The notes beneath the pieces are model-generated. The model was not told the origin of the DNA and did no database searches. It saw only the letters and a program-made list of their open reading frames with translations. A stretch of DNA of 64,000 bases. Origin: Mycobacterium ahvazicum. GTDB taxonomy: Bacteria; Actinomycetota; Actinomycetes; Mycobacteriales; Mycobacteriaceae. Position 1 is the first letter of the stretch, and the number at the start of each line of letters is the position of its first letter. The translations under genes were made by a program, and so were the position numbers. Of this stretch, positions 1 through 7,063 are shown piece by piece. The stretch spans positions 124,001-188,000 of the forward strand of contig NZ_FXEG02000003.1 in the NCBI RefSeq assembly GCF_900176255.2, given 5' to 3'.

Positions 1-239
1 GGGTGACCACCCAGGTCGTCGGTGACCCCGAAGCCGGGGAATTCCAGGATCAGGCAGCGAAAGTGCTCGGCGAACGTGGGCAGAATTCCGCGGAAGTTGC
101 GCCAGCCGGTGACCCCGGGGCCGGAGCCGTGCAGGAACAGCAGCGCGGGACCGGAATCCGGGCCGCAGTCGTAGTAGCGCAAACCGCCCTTCGGGGTGGT
201 GATTTCACGCAGGTCATGCTCGACGGAGGTATTGGACAC
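1..239 (-). CDS. Alpha/beta hydrolase, N-terminal part (runs off left edge)
   Basis: The minus-strand reading opens with VSNTSVEHDLREITTPKGG and continues into RYYDCG, LLFLHGSGPGVTGWRN and the typical FRCLILEFPGFGVTDD, all hallmarks of the alpha/beta hydrolase N-terminal half. HGSGPG forms the oxyanion-hole loop; the LDLPGFG-like strand follows. The catalytic nucleophile, acid and histidine lie beyond the edge of the window. The GTG at 239 is chosen because a purine-rich GGCAGGG lies upstream; an in-frame GTG nine bases earlier is possible. The order of motifs resembles meta-cleavage product hydrolases (BphD/HsaD-like), but the substrate cannot be told from this fragment. Confidence 0.8.
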   Translation of the reverse strand, partial: MSNTSVEHDLREITTPKGGLRYYDCGPDSGPALLFLHGSGPGVTGWRNFRGILPTFAEHFRCLILEFPGFGVTDDLGGH

Positions 240-325
240 GCATGCCACCCTGCCATGTCCCCGCGTGGTGCGTGAGCGGTGTTCCGCTCAGCGGTAGGCG
301 CGGCGAGCGTCTCGCTCACGGCCTC

Positions 326-399
326 GAGTGTGCGTTCACGGTTTGGAGTGCGCGCTCAGGGCGACAATATCGCCGACTTTCGGTCCCGGACGCACACTC
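326..399. repeat. Cluster of three GAGTGYGCGYYC-type short repeats
   Basis: Two direct copies, GAGTGTGCGTTCACGG at 326-341 and GAGTGCGCGCTCAGGG at 346-361, are spaced 20 bp apart. A third copy, GAGTGTGCGTCCGG, lies on the opposite strand at 399-386. Between them is the short inverted repeat GGCGA/TCGCC (360-364 and 370-374). They fill the 202-bp gap between two leftward genes. They could be an interspersed mycobacterial repeat or operator sites for the hydrolase gene downstream on the minus strand; the sequence does not decide. Confidence 0.5.
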
Positions 400-441
400 A
401 ATACCGAGCGTGCACGACGAAAGTAGCTGTGCGCCAAGGCC

Positions 442-882
442 TCAGGACGGCCTGGCCATGGCGGAATCGGCGGCTGCCCAATCGGTCGACACCGTGCGGT
501 GCTTGATCAGCCAGGTGCCACCGTCGGGCACCAAGACATCGCGATAGCGGCCGAAATGGTCGAGTCCGAGGTGGGTGACGACGGTGAAGTAGCAGGACAC
601 TCGAGCCTCGTCGGGAGTCAACGAGGTGAATGAGATGTTGGCGACGTTGTGCCGAACGACCGGCTTGACGTCCGCCTCGACGGCGAGCTTGCCGGTGACA
701 CCACCGAGGAACGCGACGATCGCGGATCGGCCACGCAGAGGTTCAGCACCCCGAATCTCGAGAACGCCGTCGACGCAGAAGGTCTCGGAAAGCCCGTCGA
801 GCCGGCCCGCGTCACCCGACCAGTTGTATCGGGCGAGCGTGTCACGGATCTGCTCGCGGGCCACCAGCTCCCACATCTCCAT
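442..882 (-). CDS. SnoaL-like / NTF2-fold protein
   Basis: This 146-residue protein starts MEMWELVAREQIRDTLARYNWSGDAGRLD and continues to FCVDGVLEIRG, GRSAIVAFL and YFTVVTHLGLDHFGRYRDVLV. An N-terminal helix, then a curved sheet with W/Y-rich strands and the final WLIKHRTVSTDW, is the usual layout of SnoaL-like polyketide-cyclase/NTF2-fold proteins (about 130-150 residues). Members include ketosteroid-isomerase-like enzymes and many proteins of unknown function. It lies upstream, on the same strand, of the truncated hydrolase, so a role in the same catabolic route is possible. The substrate is unknown. Confidence 0.75.
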   Translation of the reverse strand: MEMWELVAREQIRDTLARYNWSGDAGRLDGLSETFCVDGVLEIRGAEPLRGRSAIVAFLGGVTGKLAVEADVKPVVRHNVANISFTSLTPDEARVSCYFTVVTHLGLDHFGRYRDVLVPDGGTWLIKHRTVSTDWAAADSAMARPS

Positions 883-936
883 CGCCGTGACTCCTCACCC
901 GACCGCAGGTACTTCACAGCACCTTAGTCAGGCGGC

Positions 937-1119
937 CTACTGGACGATGCGAGGCTGGAAGCGGTGCAGCGGCTTGGGCATGACGCCGTTCAAGTCGAAA
1001 ACGGCTATCATGGCCTGCAATAAGGCGGGGGACCAGTCGTCGAGTGGGTGTGCGTCTATCCGGGCGAGCACTTCACGTCGGAGGTACTCGATGTTCATCG
1101 GGGGCTGCTGATCGGTCAT
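937..1119 (-). CDS. Hypothetical small protein
   Basis: The 60-residue reading starts MTDQQPPMNIEYLRREVLARIDAH and ends MPKPLHRFQPRIVQ. It has a plausible amphipathic helix (IEYLRREVLARI) and a second one (PALLQAMIAVFDL), and no signal peptide or membrane segment. It stands 54 bp upstream of the SnoaL-like gene on the same strand, so the two may be cotranscribed. I do not recognise the family. Composition looks protein-like rather than the Arg/Pro-rich pattern of antisense shadows, which is the main reason to keep it. Confidence 0.5.
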   Translation of the reverse strand: MTDQQPPMNIEYLRREVLARIDAHPLDDWSPALLQAMIAVFDLNGVMPKPLHRFQPRIVQ

Positions 1120-1303
1120 GCCGCGCCTCCGGCTCCTAGCTCCTGGGCAGGTCGTTCGGTCCTACATGACGCTAGGGCTGATGCCTCGGCGATGTATAGG
1201 CAACTTGTCAGATTCAAATGTCTCTCAAGGAATAGCGCCGCGGGTTACAAACTCCGCCGTCCTGAGCGGGAATGAATCGTTTCGGGAAGCCGTAGAACAA
1301 CGC

Positions 1304-1729
1304 ATGGAACTCAACGACGCCGCACGAAACCTCATCGGCAAGGGTGTCGACGCCACCCTGGTCACCGTCAATCCCGATGGCAGCCCCCAGGTCAGCCTGG
1401 TCTGGGTCGCGTTGCAGTCCACGCCGGACGGCGACGAACTCGTCAGCGCCCACCTGGCCGACTACAAGAAGCTGCGCAACATTCGCAAGGACCCGCGGGT
1501 CGCGGTGACGATCGTGGCGATAGACGACCAGGGCATCCGGCCCCGGCCATACCTGTCGATCGCCGGGACGGCGCGGATTGTCGAGGGCGGCGCCCCGGAG
1601 CTGCTGAGGGAACTCGATGCGCAGCTGGGGAGTCCGGACGTGCAGTTCCCTCCGGACGACGCTCCGCCGGGGTACCTCAACCGCATCCGCATCGAGAAGG
1701 TCGGCGGCATGGGACCCTGGGTGTCCTGA
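1304..1729 (+). CDS. PPOX-class F420-dependent oxidoreductase-like protein
   Basis: At 141 residues starting MELNDAARNLIGKG, it has the split-barrel flavin/deazaflavin-binding pattern: ATLVTVNPDGSPQVSLVWV, then LRNIRKDPRVAVTIV and GTARIVEGGAPELL. This is the layout of the pyridoxamine 5'-phosphate oxidase-like family, which in mycobacteria often uses F420 to reduce small substrates. The ATG at 1304 is chosen over the upstream extension because the family begins just before the LL-GKGxDATL strand and the extension is Arg-rich and unconserved in look. F420 versus FMN use is inferred, not shown. Confidence 0.8.
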   Translation: MELNDAARNLIGKGVDATLVTVNPDGSPQVSLVWVALQSTPDGDELVSAHLADYKKLRNIRKDPRVAVTIVAIDDQGIRPRPYLSIAGTARIVEGGAPELLRELDAQLGSPDVQFPPDDAPPGYLNRIRIEKVGGMGPWVS

Positions 1730-1779
1730 GCTGAGCTTTGCCACTTCCGCTACCCGGAGTATCGCAATACAGTAAGTGG

Positions 1780-4038
1780 ATGAAACCGGGAGCTGACGGC
1801 AAACATATTCGGACCTGTCCGCTGTGTGAAGCCATGTGCGGCTTGGAGATTCAGGTCGAAGCGGGCGTAGTGACGGGCATTCGCGGCAACCGTGACGACG
1901 TGTGGAGCCGTGGCCATCTCTGCCCGAAGGGCGTTTCGCTGGGCGCGGTACATCACGACCCGGACCGCGTCCGTAACCCACTGATCAAAGTCGACGGCGA
2001 GTTCCGGGAAGTCAGCTGGGATGCGGCGTTTCGGCGCTGTACCGAGCTGCTGACGCCGGTGATCGAGAAGTACGGGATCGGTGCGGTCACCGCCTACACC
2101 GGCAACCCGCTGGCACATTCGTTTTCGCTGGCCCGCTACGCCGGCGTGCTGATGGGCATGTCCGGGATGCCGGTCACCTATTCACCGGGGACGGTCGATC
2201 AATGGCCGAAGAATCTGTCGTCACACCTGATGTACGGCCTCTGGTGGAATTTTCCCGTGCCCGACATCGAGCGCACCGACCTGCTGGTCATCATGGGCGC
2301 CAACCCCGCCGCGTCGCAGGGTTCACTGCTGGCCGCACCGGACGTGATGGGCCTGATCGACGGAATCCGCAAACGCGGCAAAGTGATCGTGATCGACCCG
2401 GTGCGCACGCAGACCGCCGCGCAGGCCGACGAGTGGCTGCCGATCGTGCCCGGCACCGACGCGGCCCTGCTGCTGGCGGTCGCGCACACGCTGTTCGCCG
2501 AGGACCTGGTGAATCCCGGCCCGCACGTCGATGGCTGCCTAGATGGGTTAGAGACGATGCGTGACGTCGCCGCGGCCTGGCCGCCCGAGCGGGTCAGCGA
2601 TGTCACCGGCATCGACGTCGACACCATCCGGCGGTTGGCGCGCGAACTCGCCGGTGCCGGGAAATCAGTGGTGTATGGCCGAATTGGCCTGTGCAACCAA
2701 GAGTTTGGCAGTTTGGCCAGCTGGATGGTCGATGTGATCAACATCTTGACCGGCCATTTCGACACTCCCGGCGGAGCGATGTTCCCCAAGCCGGCGGCCT
2801 GGTCGATCACCACGCAACCGCTGCCCGGCCTGGAGGGCGGTCTCCCGGAATTCGGCCGCTGGCACACCCGGGTGCGCGGCGCCAAGGAAGTGCTCGGGCA
2901 GGCCCCGGTGTCCTGCATGACCGAGGAAATCGCCACACCGGGCGAGGGGCAACTCAAGGCGCTGATCACCGTCGCGGGCACCCCGGTGTTGCCCCCGCCC
3001 GGCGGCGACAAGCTCGACGAAGTGCTGCCGATGCTGGAAGCGATGATCTCCATCGACCTCGGGGTCAACGAGACGACCCGCCACGCCGATGTGATCCTGC
3101 CCGGGCTGTCACCGCTCGAGCAGCCCCACCACGACGACCTGATCCTGTTGTTCGCAATCCACAGCATCGCGAATTACTCGGCGCCGGTGTTCGATCCCGG
3201 TGATCGCCCGCACGAATGGGAGATCCTGATCCGGCTGACCGGCCTGTGTACCGGAACACCGGCCGAGGACGTCGACGTCGCCGCGATCGACGACGGCTTC
3301 TTCGATTACCTTGCCTTCACCCGCGGAGTCGACGGCGCCGAGCTACGCACGCTGTACGACGCAGCCGGTTTGAAAGGCGGGCCCGAACGCATACTGGACC
3401 TCACGCTGCGCACCGGTCCGTTCGGGGACCAATACGGCAAGAACCCGGGCGGGCTGACGTTGGACCTGCTCAAGGCCAATCCGAACGGCATCGACTTCGG
3501 GCCGATGGTGCCGCAGCTCCCCGACATTTTGGGCACCCCGGATAAGAAGATCCGGCTGGCTCCGCAGTACCTGCTCGACGACCTGCCCCGGCTCCAAGCG
3601 CGGATGCAGCGGCCGGCCGAGCAGTTGGTCCTGGTCAGCCGCCGGCACCTGCGCTCGAACAACACCTGGCTGCACAACGTGCCCGCGCTGATGAAGGGCA
3701 AGGACCGGTGCACGCTGCTGATCCACCCCGACGACGCCGCGCGCTGCGGCGTGTCCGACAACGACGTCGTCACGGTGAAATCGGAGGCCGGCGAGATCAA
3801 AGTGCCCGTCGAGATCACCGATGCGATCAAACCCGGTGTCGTGTCGATGCCACACGGCTGGGGACATGGCAAGCCGGGCACGCGCATGTCCGTCGCGAAC
3901 AGCTCACCGGGCGCCAATACCAACGCGCTCTCCCTGCCGACATTTGTCGACGAGCCATCCGGTAACGGCGCCCTCAACGGGATACCGGTGACCGTCCTCG
4001 AGGATCAAGCCCGCTTCGAGGCCGCCCCGACCGGCTGA
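1780..4038 (+). CDS. Molybdopterin-dependent oxidoreductase with N-terminal 4Fe-4S cluster
   Basis: This 752-residue protein belongs to the prokaryotic molybdopterin oxidoreductase (DMSO reductase) superfamily. The N-terminal cluster motif is Cys13-x2-Cys16-x3-Cys20-x27-Cys48 (CPLCEAMCG ... GHLCPKG). Then come GANPAASQGS and VIVIDPVRTQTA for MGD binding, NETTRHADVILPG, and the C-terminal MopB-CT domain (LVSRRHLRSNNTWLHN, then HPDDAARCGVSDNDVVTV and MPHGWGH). It would reduce or oxidise a substrate with a Mo-bis-MGD cofactor. There is no Tat signal, so it is probably cytoplasmic. The ATG at 1780 is preferred to the TTG at 1738 because the iron-sulfur motif follows directly. It stands alone, without an obvious electron-transfer subunit, and the substrate is unknown. 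Confidence 0.9.
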   Translation: MKPGADGKHIRTCPLCEAMCGLEIQVEAGVVTGIRGNRDDVWSRGHLCPKGVSLGAVHHDPDRVRNPLIKVDGEFREVSWDAAFRRCTELLTPVIEKYGIGAVTAYTGNPLAHSFSLARYAGVLMGMSGMPVTYSPGTVDQWPKNLSSHLMYGLWWNFPVPDIERTDLLVIMGANPAASQGSLLAAPDVMGLIDGIRKRGKVIVIDPVRTQTAAQADEWLPIVPGTDAALLLAVAHTLFAEDLVNPGPHVDGCLDGLETMRDVAAAWPPERVSDVTGIDVDTIRRLARELAGAGKSVVYGRIGLCNQEFGSLASWMVDVINILTGHFDTPGGAMFPKPAAWSITTQPLPGLEGGLPEFGRWHTRVRGAKEVLGQAPVSCMTEEIATPGEGQLKALITVAGTPVLPPPGGDKLDEVLPMLEAMISIDLGVNETTRHADVILPGLSPLEQPHHDDLILLFAIHSIANYSAPVFDPGDRPHEWEILIRLTGLCTGTPAEDVDVAAIDDGFFDYLAFTRGVDGAELRTLYDAAGLKGGPERILDLTLRTGPFGDQYGKNPGGLTLDLLKANPNGIDFGPMVPQLPDILGTPDKKIRLAPQYLLDDLPRLQARMQRPAEQLVLVSRRHLRSNNTWLHNVPALMKGKDRCTLLIHPDDAARCGVSDNDVVTVKSEAGEIKVPVEITDAIKPGVVSMPHGWGHGKPGTRMSVANSSPGANTNALSLPTFVDEPSGNGALNGIPVTVLEDQARFEAAPTG

Positions 4039-4147
4039 CGACCAGCCTGCGCCAGAGCAGCTGGTCGACGCTCGCGCTGTTTGCTGAACCCTCGAATGCG
4101 GATCCACGTTGCTATAGCAGAACGTCGCGGGGAAGGGGGGAGACGCC

Positions 4148-4654
4148 ATGTATTACTACCTGCTGTTCATCGCGCTGATCGGCGTTGAACGCCTGATCGG
4201 GCTGGTCGTCGCACACCGGAATGCGCAATGGTCAATCGCCCACGGGGGCAAGGAATTCGGGCTCGATCACTACCCGGCGATGGTCAGCCTGCATGTGTTG
4301 CTGCTGGTGTCATGTGTGGTGGAGGTGTGGGCGCTCGGACGCCCTTTCGTGCCCTGGCTGGGCTGGCCGATGCTGACCGTCGTCGCGCTCAGCTGCATCG
4401 TCCGCTGGCGTAGTGCGATGGCCCTGGGCAGGCACTGGAATCCGCGGTTGATCGTGATTCCGGGTGCGCCGCTGGTCCGGCGTGGCCCGTATCGATGGGT
4501 GCGGCACCCCGACTACATCGCCGTCGTCGCGGAGGTCGTCGCGCTGCCGCTGATCCATTCGGCCTGGCTGACGGCGATCGTGTTCAGCATTGCCAACGCG
4601 GCGCTGCTCAACGTGCGCATCCGCCTGGAAAACGCGGCGTTGACCTACGTCTGA
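4148..4654 (+). CDS. Isoprenylcysteine carboxyl methyltransferase-family membrane protein
   Basis: 168 residues with several hydrophobic segments (YYYLLFIALIGVERLIGLVV, VSLHVLLLVSCVVEVWAL, WPMLTVVALSCIV, WLTAIVFSIANAAL) and the ICMT-type SAM-binding signature GPYRWVRHPDY at residues 113-123. Bacterial members methylate carboxyl or other acceptors of lipids. In mycobacteria a similar gene sits beside type III polyketide synthases, but none is present here. The purine-rich GGAAGGGGGGAG six bases upstream of the ATG supports the start. It ends 4 bp from the convergent SDR gene. Confidence 0.85.
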   Translation: MYYYLLFIALIGVERLIGLVVAHRNAQWSIAHGGKEFGLDHYPAMVSLHVLLLVSCVVEVWALGRPFVPWLGWPMLTVVALSCIVRWRSAMALGRHWNPRLIVIPGAPLVRRGPYRWVRHPDYIAVVAEVVALPLIHSAWLTAIVFSIANAALLNVRIRLENAALTYV

Positions 4655-4658
4655 GCGA

Positions 4659-5510
4659 TCAGGGCGCGATGGGCCGGTTCGTCCACTCCCGGTCGGGCCG
4701 CCGCGACGAACGGAACCATCCGCCCGCCGCGCCGGTGCCCCCGTCGGTGGGAATGGTGTGGCCCGTGACGAAGTCCGACAGATCCGAGGCCAGAAACAAG
4801 ATCACCCTGGCCTGGTCCGCAGGCAACCCCATCCGTCCGGCCGGAACCCACTGCGGCCACTGCGCCTGCTCCTCGGCGGACAGCCACTGCGAGTAGGGCA
4901 CCTGGAGCGATTCGGTGACATCGGGGCCGATCGCGTTGACGCGCACGCCGTCACGGCCCACCTGAACCGCGAGGCTGCGGGTGAAATGAATGACGGCCGC
5001 CTTGAACGCGGCGTAGACCGGGTCCTCGGGGTAGCCGCGCAGCCCTTCCACCGAGGAGACGTTGACGATCGAGCCGCGGCGTTGACACACCATCGCCGGC
5101 AGGAAAGCGTGGGTGACCAGGAAGACGTGGTGCAGGTTGATCCGGTAGAGCTCGTCCCACAGTTGCGGATCGGTGTCGACGAAATTGCCGGGGTGGCGCA
5201 GCCAATGCCCGACATTGTTGACCAACACATCGATCCGGCCGAACCGATCGAGCACCGATCGTGCCAGGGCGGCAACCTGATCCGCGTCGCGTACGTCGGC
5301 GACGACCGGCACAGCCACCCCGCCCGACGCCGAGATCGCATCGGCGGTCTGCTCGGCGAGTGCGGCGTCGATATCGGCGATCACGACCTGGGCACCGTGT
5401 CGGGCGAACAGCTGCGCCGTGGCCGCGCCGATGCCGCCACCGCCGCCGGTCACCACCGCCACCCGGTCGGTCAGCAGCACACCGGCGTCAGTTGCCTGTT
5501 CCATGCTCAT
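4659..5510 (-). CDS. SDR family oxidoreductase
   Basis: A classical short-chain dehydrogenase of 283 residues. The cofactor motif TGGGGGIGA covers residues 21-29, followed by DVRDADQVAAL, the NNVGH segment and the catalytic Tyr166-x3-Lys170 (YAAFK). The tail FLASDLSDFVTGHTIPTDGG is typical of the FabG-like group, and D in VVIADID suggests NAD preference. The first of two nearby ATG codons (MSMEQ) is used. The residues GHWLRHPGNFVDTDP after the NN-G motif form a long substrate loop. It is divergent from the lipase-like gene with a 180-bp shared promoter region. Its physiological alcohol is unknown. Confidence 0.88.
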   Translation of the reverse strand: MSMEQATDAGVLLTDRVAVVTGGGGGIGAATAQLFARHGAQVVIADIDAALAEQTADAISASGGVAVPVVADVRDADQVAALARSVLDRFGRIDVLVNNVGHWLRHPGNFVDTDPQLWDELYRINLHHVFLVTHAFLPAMVCQRRGSIVNVSSVEGLRGYPEDPVYAAFKAAVIHFTRSLAVQVGRDGVRVNAIGPDVTESLQVPYSQWLSAEEQAQWPQWVPAGRMGLPADQARVILFLASDLSDFVTGHTIPTDGGTGAAGGWFRSSRRPDREWTNRPIAP

Positions 5511-5690
5511 ATCTTCGAGCACTCGCGAAATCGTCGGCATCGAGGCCAGAACCGGCGCACAACTTTGCCTGCCCAATACCCGAATTCAGCACCCGCAAAC
5601 GGTGACGAACGTAGCAATTCACGACGGTCTAGCTGCGGTTATCGCCCTTCATCGCGGGTACTCTGCGATCCCTTAGGAGTTGGTCAATAA

Positions 5691-6701
5691 ATGGTTACCA
5701 AACCGGTTACGCGGCACGTTCACCATCGTCGCAGTCCGCAATCGATCGCCGTCTCAATGGCAAGTCGATTGATCGTGAAGAATGTGGTCCGAGCGTGGGC
5801 GCTGCAGCCGGGTCCGCAATGGCCGTTGGGGTACGTCGACGGTCTGGTGGGCTTGATACCTCATTTCCGCTCCGCGGCGACGGTGCAGCCGGTGCGCCTG
5901 GAACAGTGCAACGCCGAATGGGTGCGCGCCCCCGGCGTATCCCCGACGCGGGCCATCCTCTACCTGCACGGCGGCGCCTTCCTCACGTGTGGGGTCAACA
6001 CCCACCGCGCGCTGGTGACTCGTTTGTCGGAGGCGGCCGATGCCGGCGTGCTGATCGTCGGATACCGAAAACTTCCGTCGCACCAGATCGCCGACGCGAT
6101 CGACGACGGACTCTGCGGCCTGCGTTGGCTGCAGCGGAACGGCTACGAAGCCGACCGGGTGGTCGTTGCCGGCGACTCGGCGGGCGGATATCTCGCATTC
6201 ATGACGACACTGGCCGCGATCCGCACTCAGCTCGCGACGCCGGCTGGGGTCGCCACCGTATCGCCGTTCACCGATGCGAATCCGGACCGAAAACTCAAGC
6301 ACCGCAACGCACGCAGATGCTCGATGTTCACCGCCGGTGCGTTGTCGATCTTCTCGCGCTATCTGGGCGAAGTTCAGCTTCCGGACGGTCCGGGCAGCTC
6401 TTCGGGTCATGTCGTCTCACCCGTCGACGCCGATTTGTCGGCACTGCCGCCGGTGGCCATACATGCGGGTGCCGACGAACTGTTGCTTGCCGACGCCGAG
6501 CTCATGGCAGAACGGTTGGAAGCCAACGGAATTCGCTGCGATCTGCATGTCTGGCACGGCCAGATCCACGACTTTCCGCTGGCGGCCGATGTTCTGCCCG
6601 AGGGTAGGCGGGCCATCCGTTATCTCGGGGATTTCGTCAAGGAAGTCACGTCCGGATCTTGGCGTCGCGGGAGCGGACAAGTCACCGCCGCCGCGGGATA
6701 G
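5691..6701 (+). CDS. Alpha/beta hydrolase, HSL-type lipase/esterase
   Basis: 336 residues with the hormone-sensitive-lipase family pattern: oxyanion loop HGGAF at 93-97, nucleophile in GDSAGG (Ser163), acid in ADELLL (Asp262) and histidine in GQIHDF (His293). All three catalytic residues are present. There is no signal peptide, but the N-terminal 25 residues are basic. TAGGAG about 10 bp upstream supports the ATG at 5691. It would hydrolyse short or medium acyl esters; several mycobacterial Lip proteins have this form. It is monocistronic and ends in a hairpin shared with the convergent small gene. Confidence 0.87.
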   Translation: MVTKPVTRHVHHRRSPQSIAVSMASRLIVKNVVRAWALQPGPQWPLGYVDGLVGLIPHFRSAATVQPVRLEQCNAEWVRAPGVSPTRAILYLHGGAFLTCGVNTHRALVTRLSEAADAGVLIVGYRKLPSHQIADAIDDGLCGLRWLQRNGYEADRVVVAGDSAGGYLAFMTTLAAIRTQLATPAGVATVSPFTDANPDRKLKHRNARRCSMFTAGALSIFSRYLGEVQLPDGPGSSSGHVVSPVDADLSALPPVAIHAGADELLLADAELMAERLEANGIRCDLHVWHGQIHDFPLAADVLPEGRRAIRYLGDFVKEVTSGSWRRGSGQVTAAAG

Positions 6702-6709
6702 TGCGGTTC

Positions 6710-6728
6710 GCCCCGAAATCAGCGGGGC
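6710..6728. terminator. Candidate bidirectional terminator hairpin
   Basis: GCCCCG (6710-6715) and CGGGGC (6723-6728) form a perfect 6-bp GC stem with a 7-base loop. It lies just between the convergent ends of the lipase-like gene (6701) and the small acidic protein gene (6736). There is no run of T, which is common for mycobacterial hairpin terminators. Confidence 0.45.
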
Positions 6729-6735
6729 TGCGGGC

Positions 6736-6924
6736 CTAATCGGTTTCGTCGAAATCCGAGTCGATCGTCTGCTGCTGCTCGCGCCAATCGGAATCCGTTG
6801 CCTCCAAGGGCACCTCGGCGTCGTCGGGCCGGGCTGGGTTCGACGAAGACTCGCCGGTGGTGCGTTGTTGCTCAACGGCGTCGGCGATGGGCACGTCGTC
6901 GGGGAACTCGCCGTTATCGTGCAT
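6736..6924 (-). CDS. Hypothetical small acidic protein
   Basis: This 62-residue, strongly acidic reading is MHDNGEFPDDVPIADAVEQQ, then a Ser/Pro linker, then VPLEATDSDWREQQQTIDSDFDETD. The DVPxADAVEQQ and ATxSDWxEQ segments recur, as I remember, in short mycobacterial hypothetical proteins, which supports a real gene. The ATG at 6924 is used; the frame stays open upstream and a TTG-initiated longer form (GDGGSGNPTRMHD) cannot be excluded. It diverges from the FHA/ABC transporter gene with a 139-bp gap. No function can be assigned. Confidence 0.65.
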   Translation of the reverse strand: MHDNGEFPDDVPIADAVEQQRTTGESSSNPARPDDAEVPLEATDSDWREQQQTIDSDFDETD

Positions 6925-7063
6925 GCGCGTCGGGTTACCCGAGCCGCCATCACCCAAACCATGCTGAATTTGCGCCGCGCCAGGGGTGCAAACCGCACGC
7001 CGGCGGCAACGCGTATCGGCGACCAGTCCCCGATTTGGCCCCGACGCCGATACAGTGGGGCTC

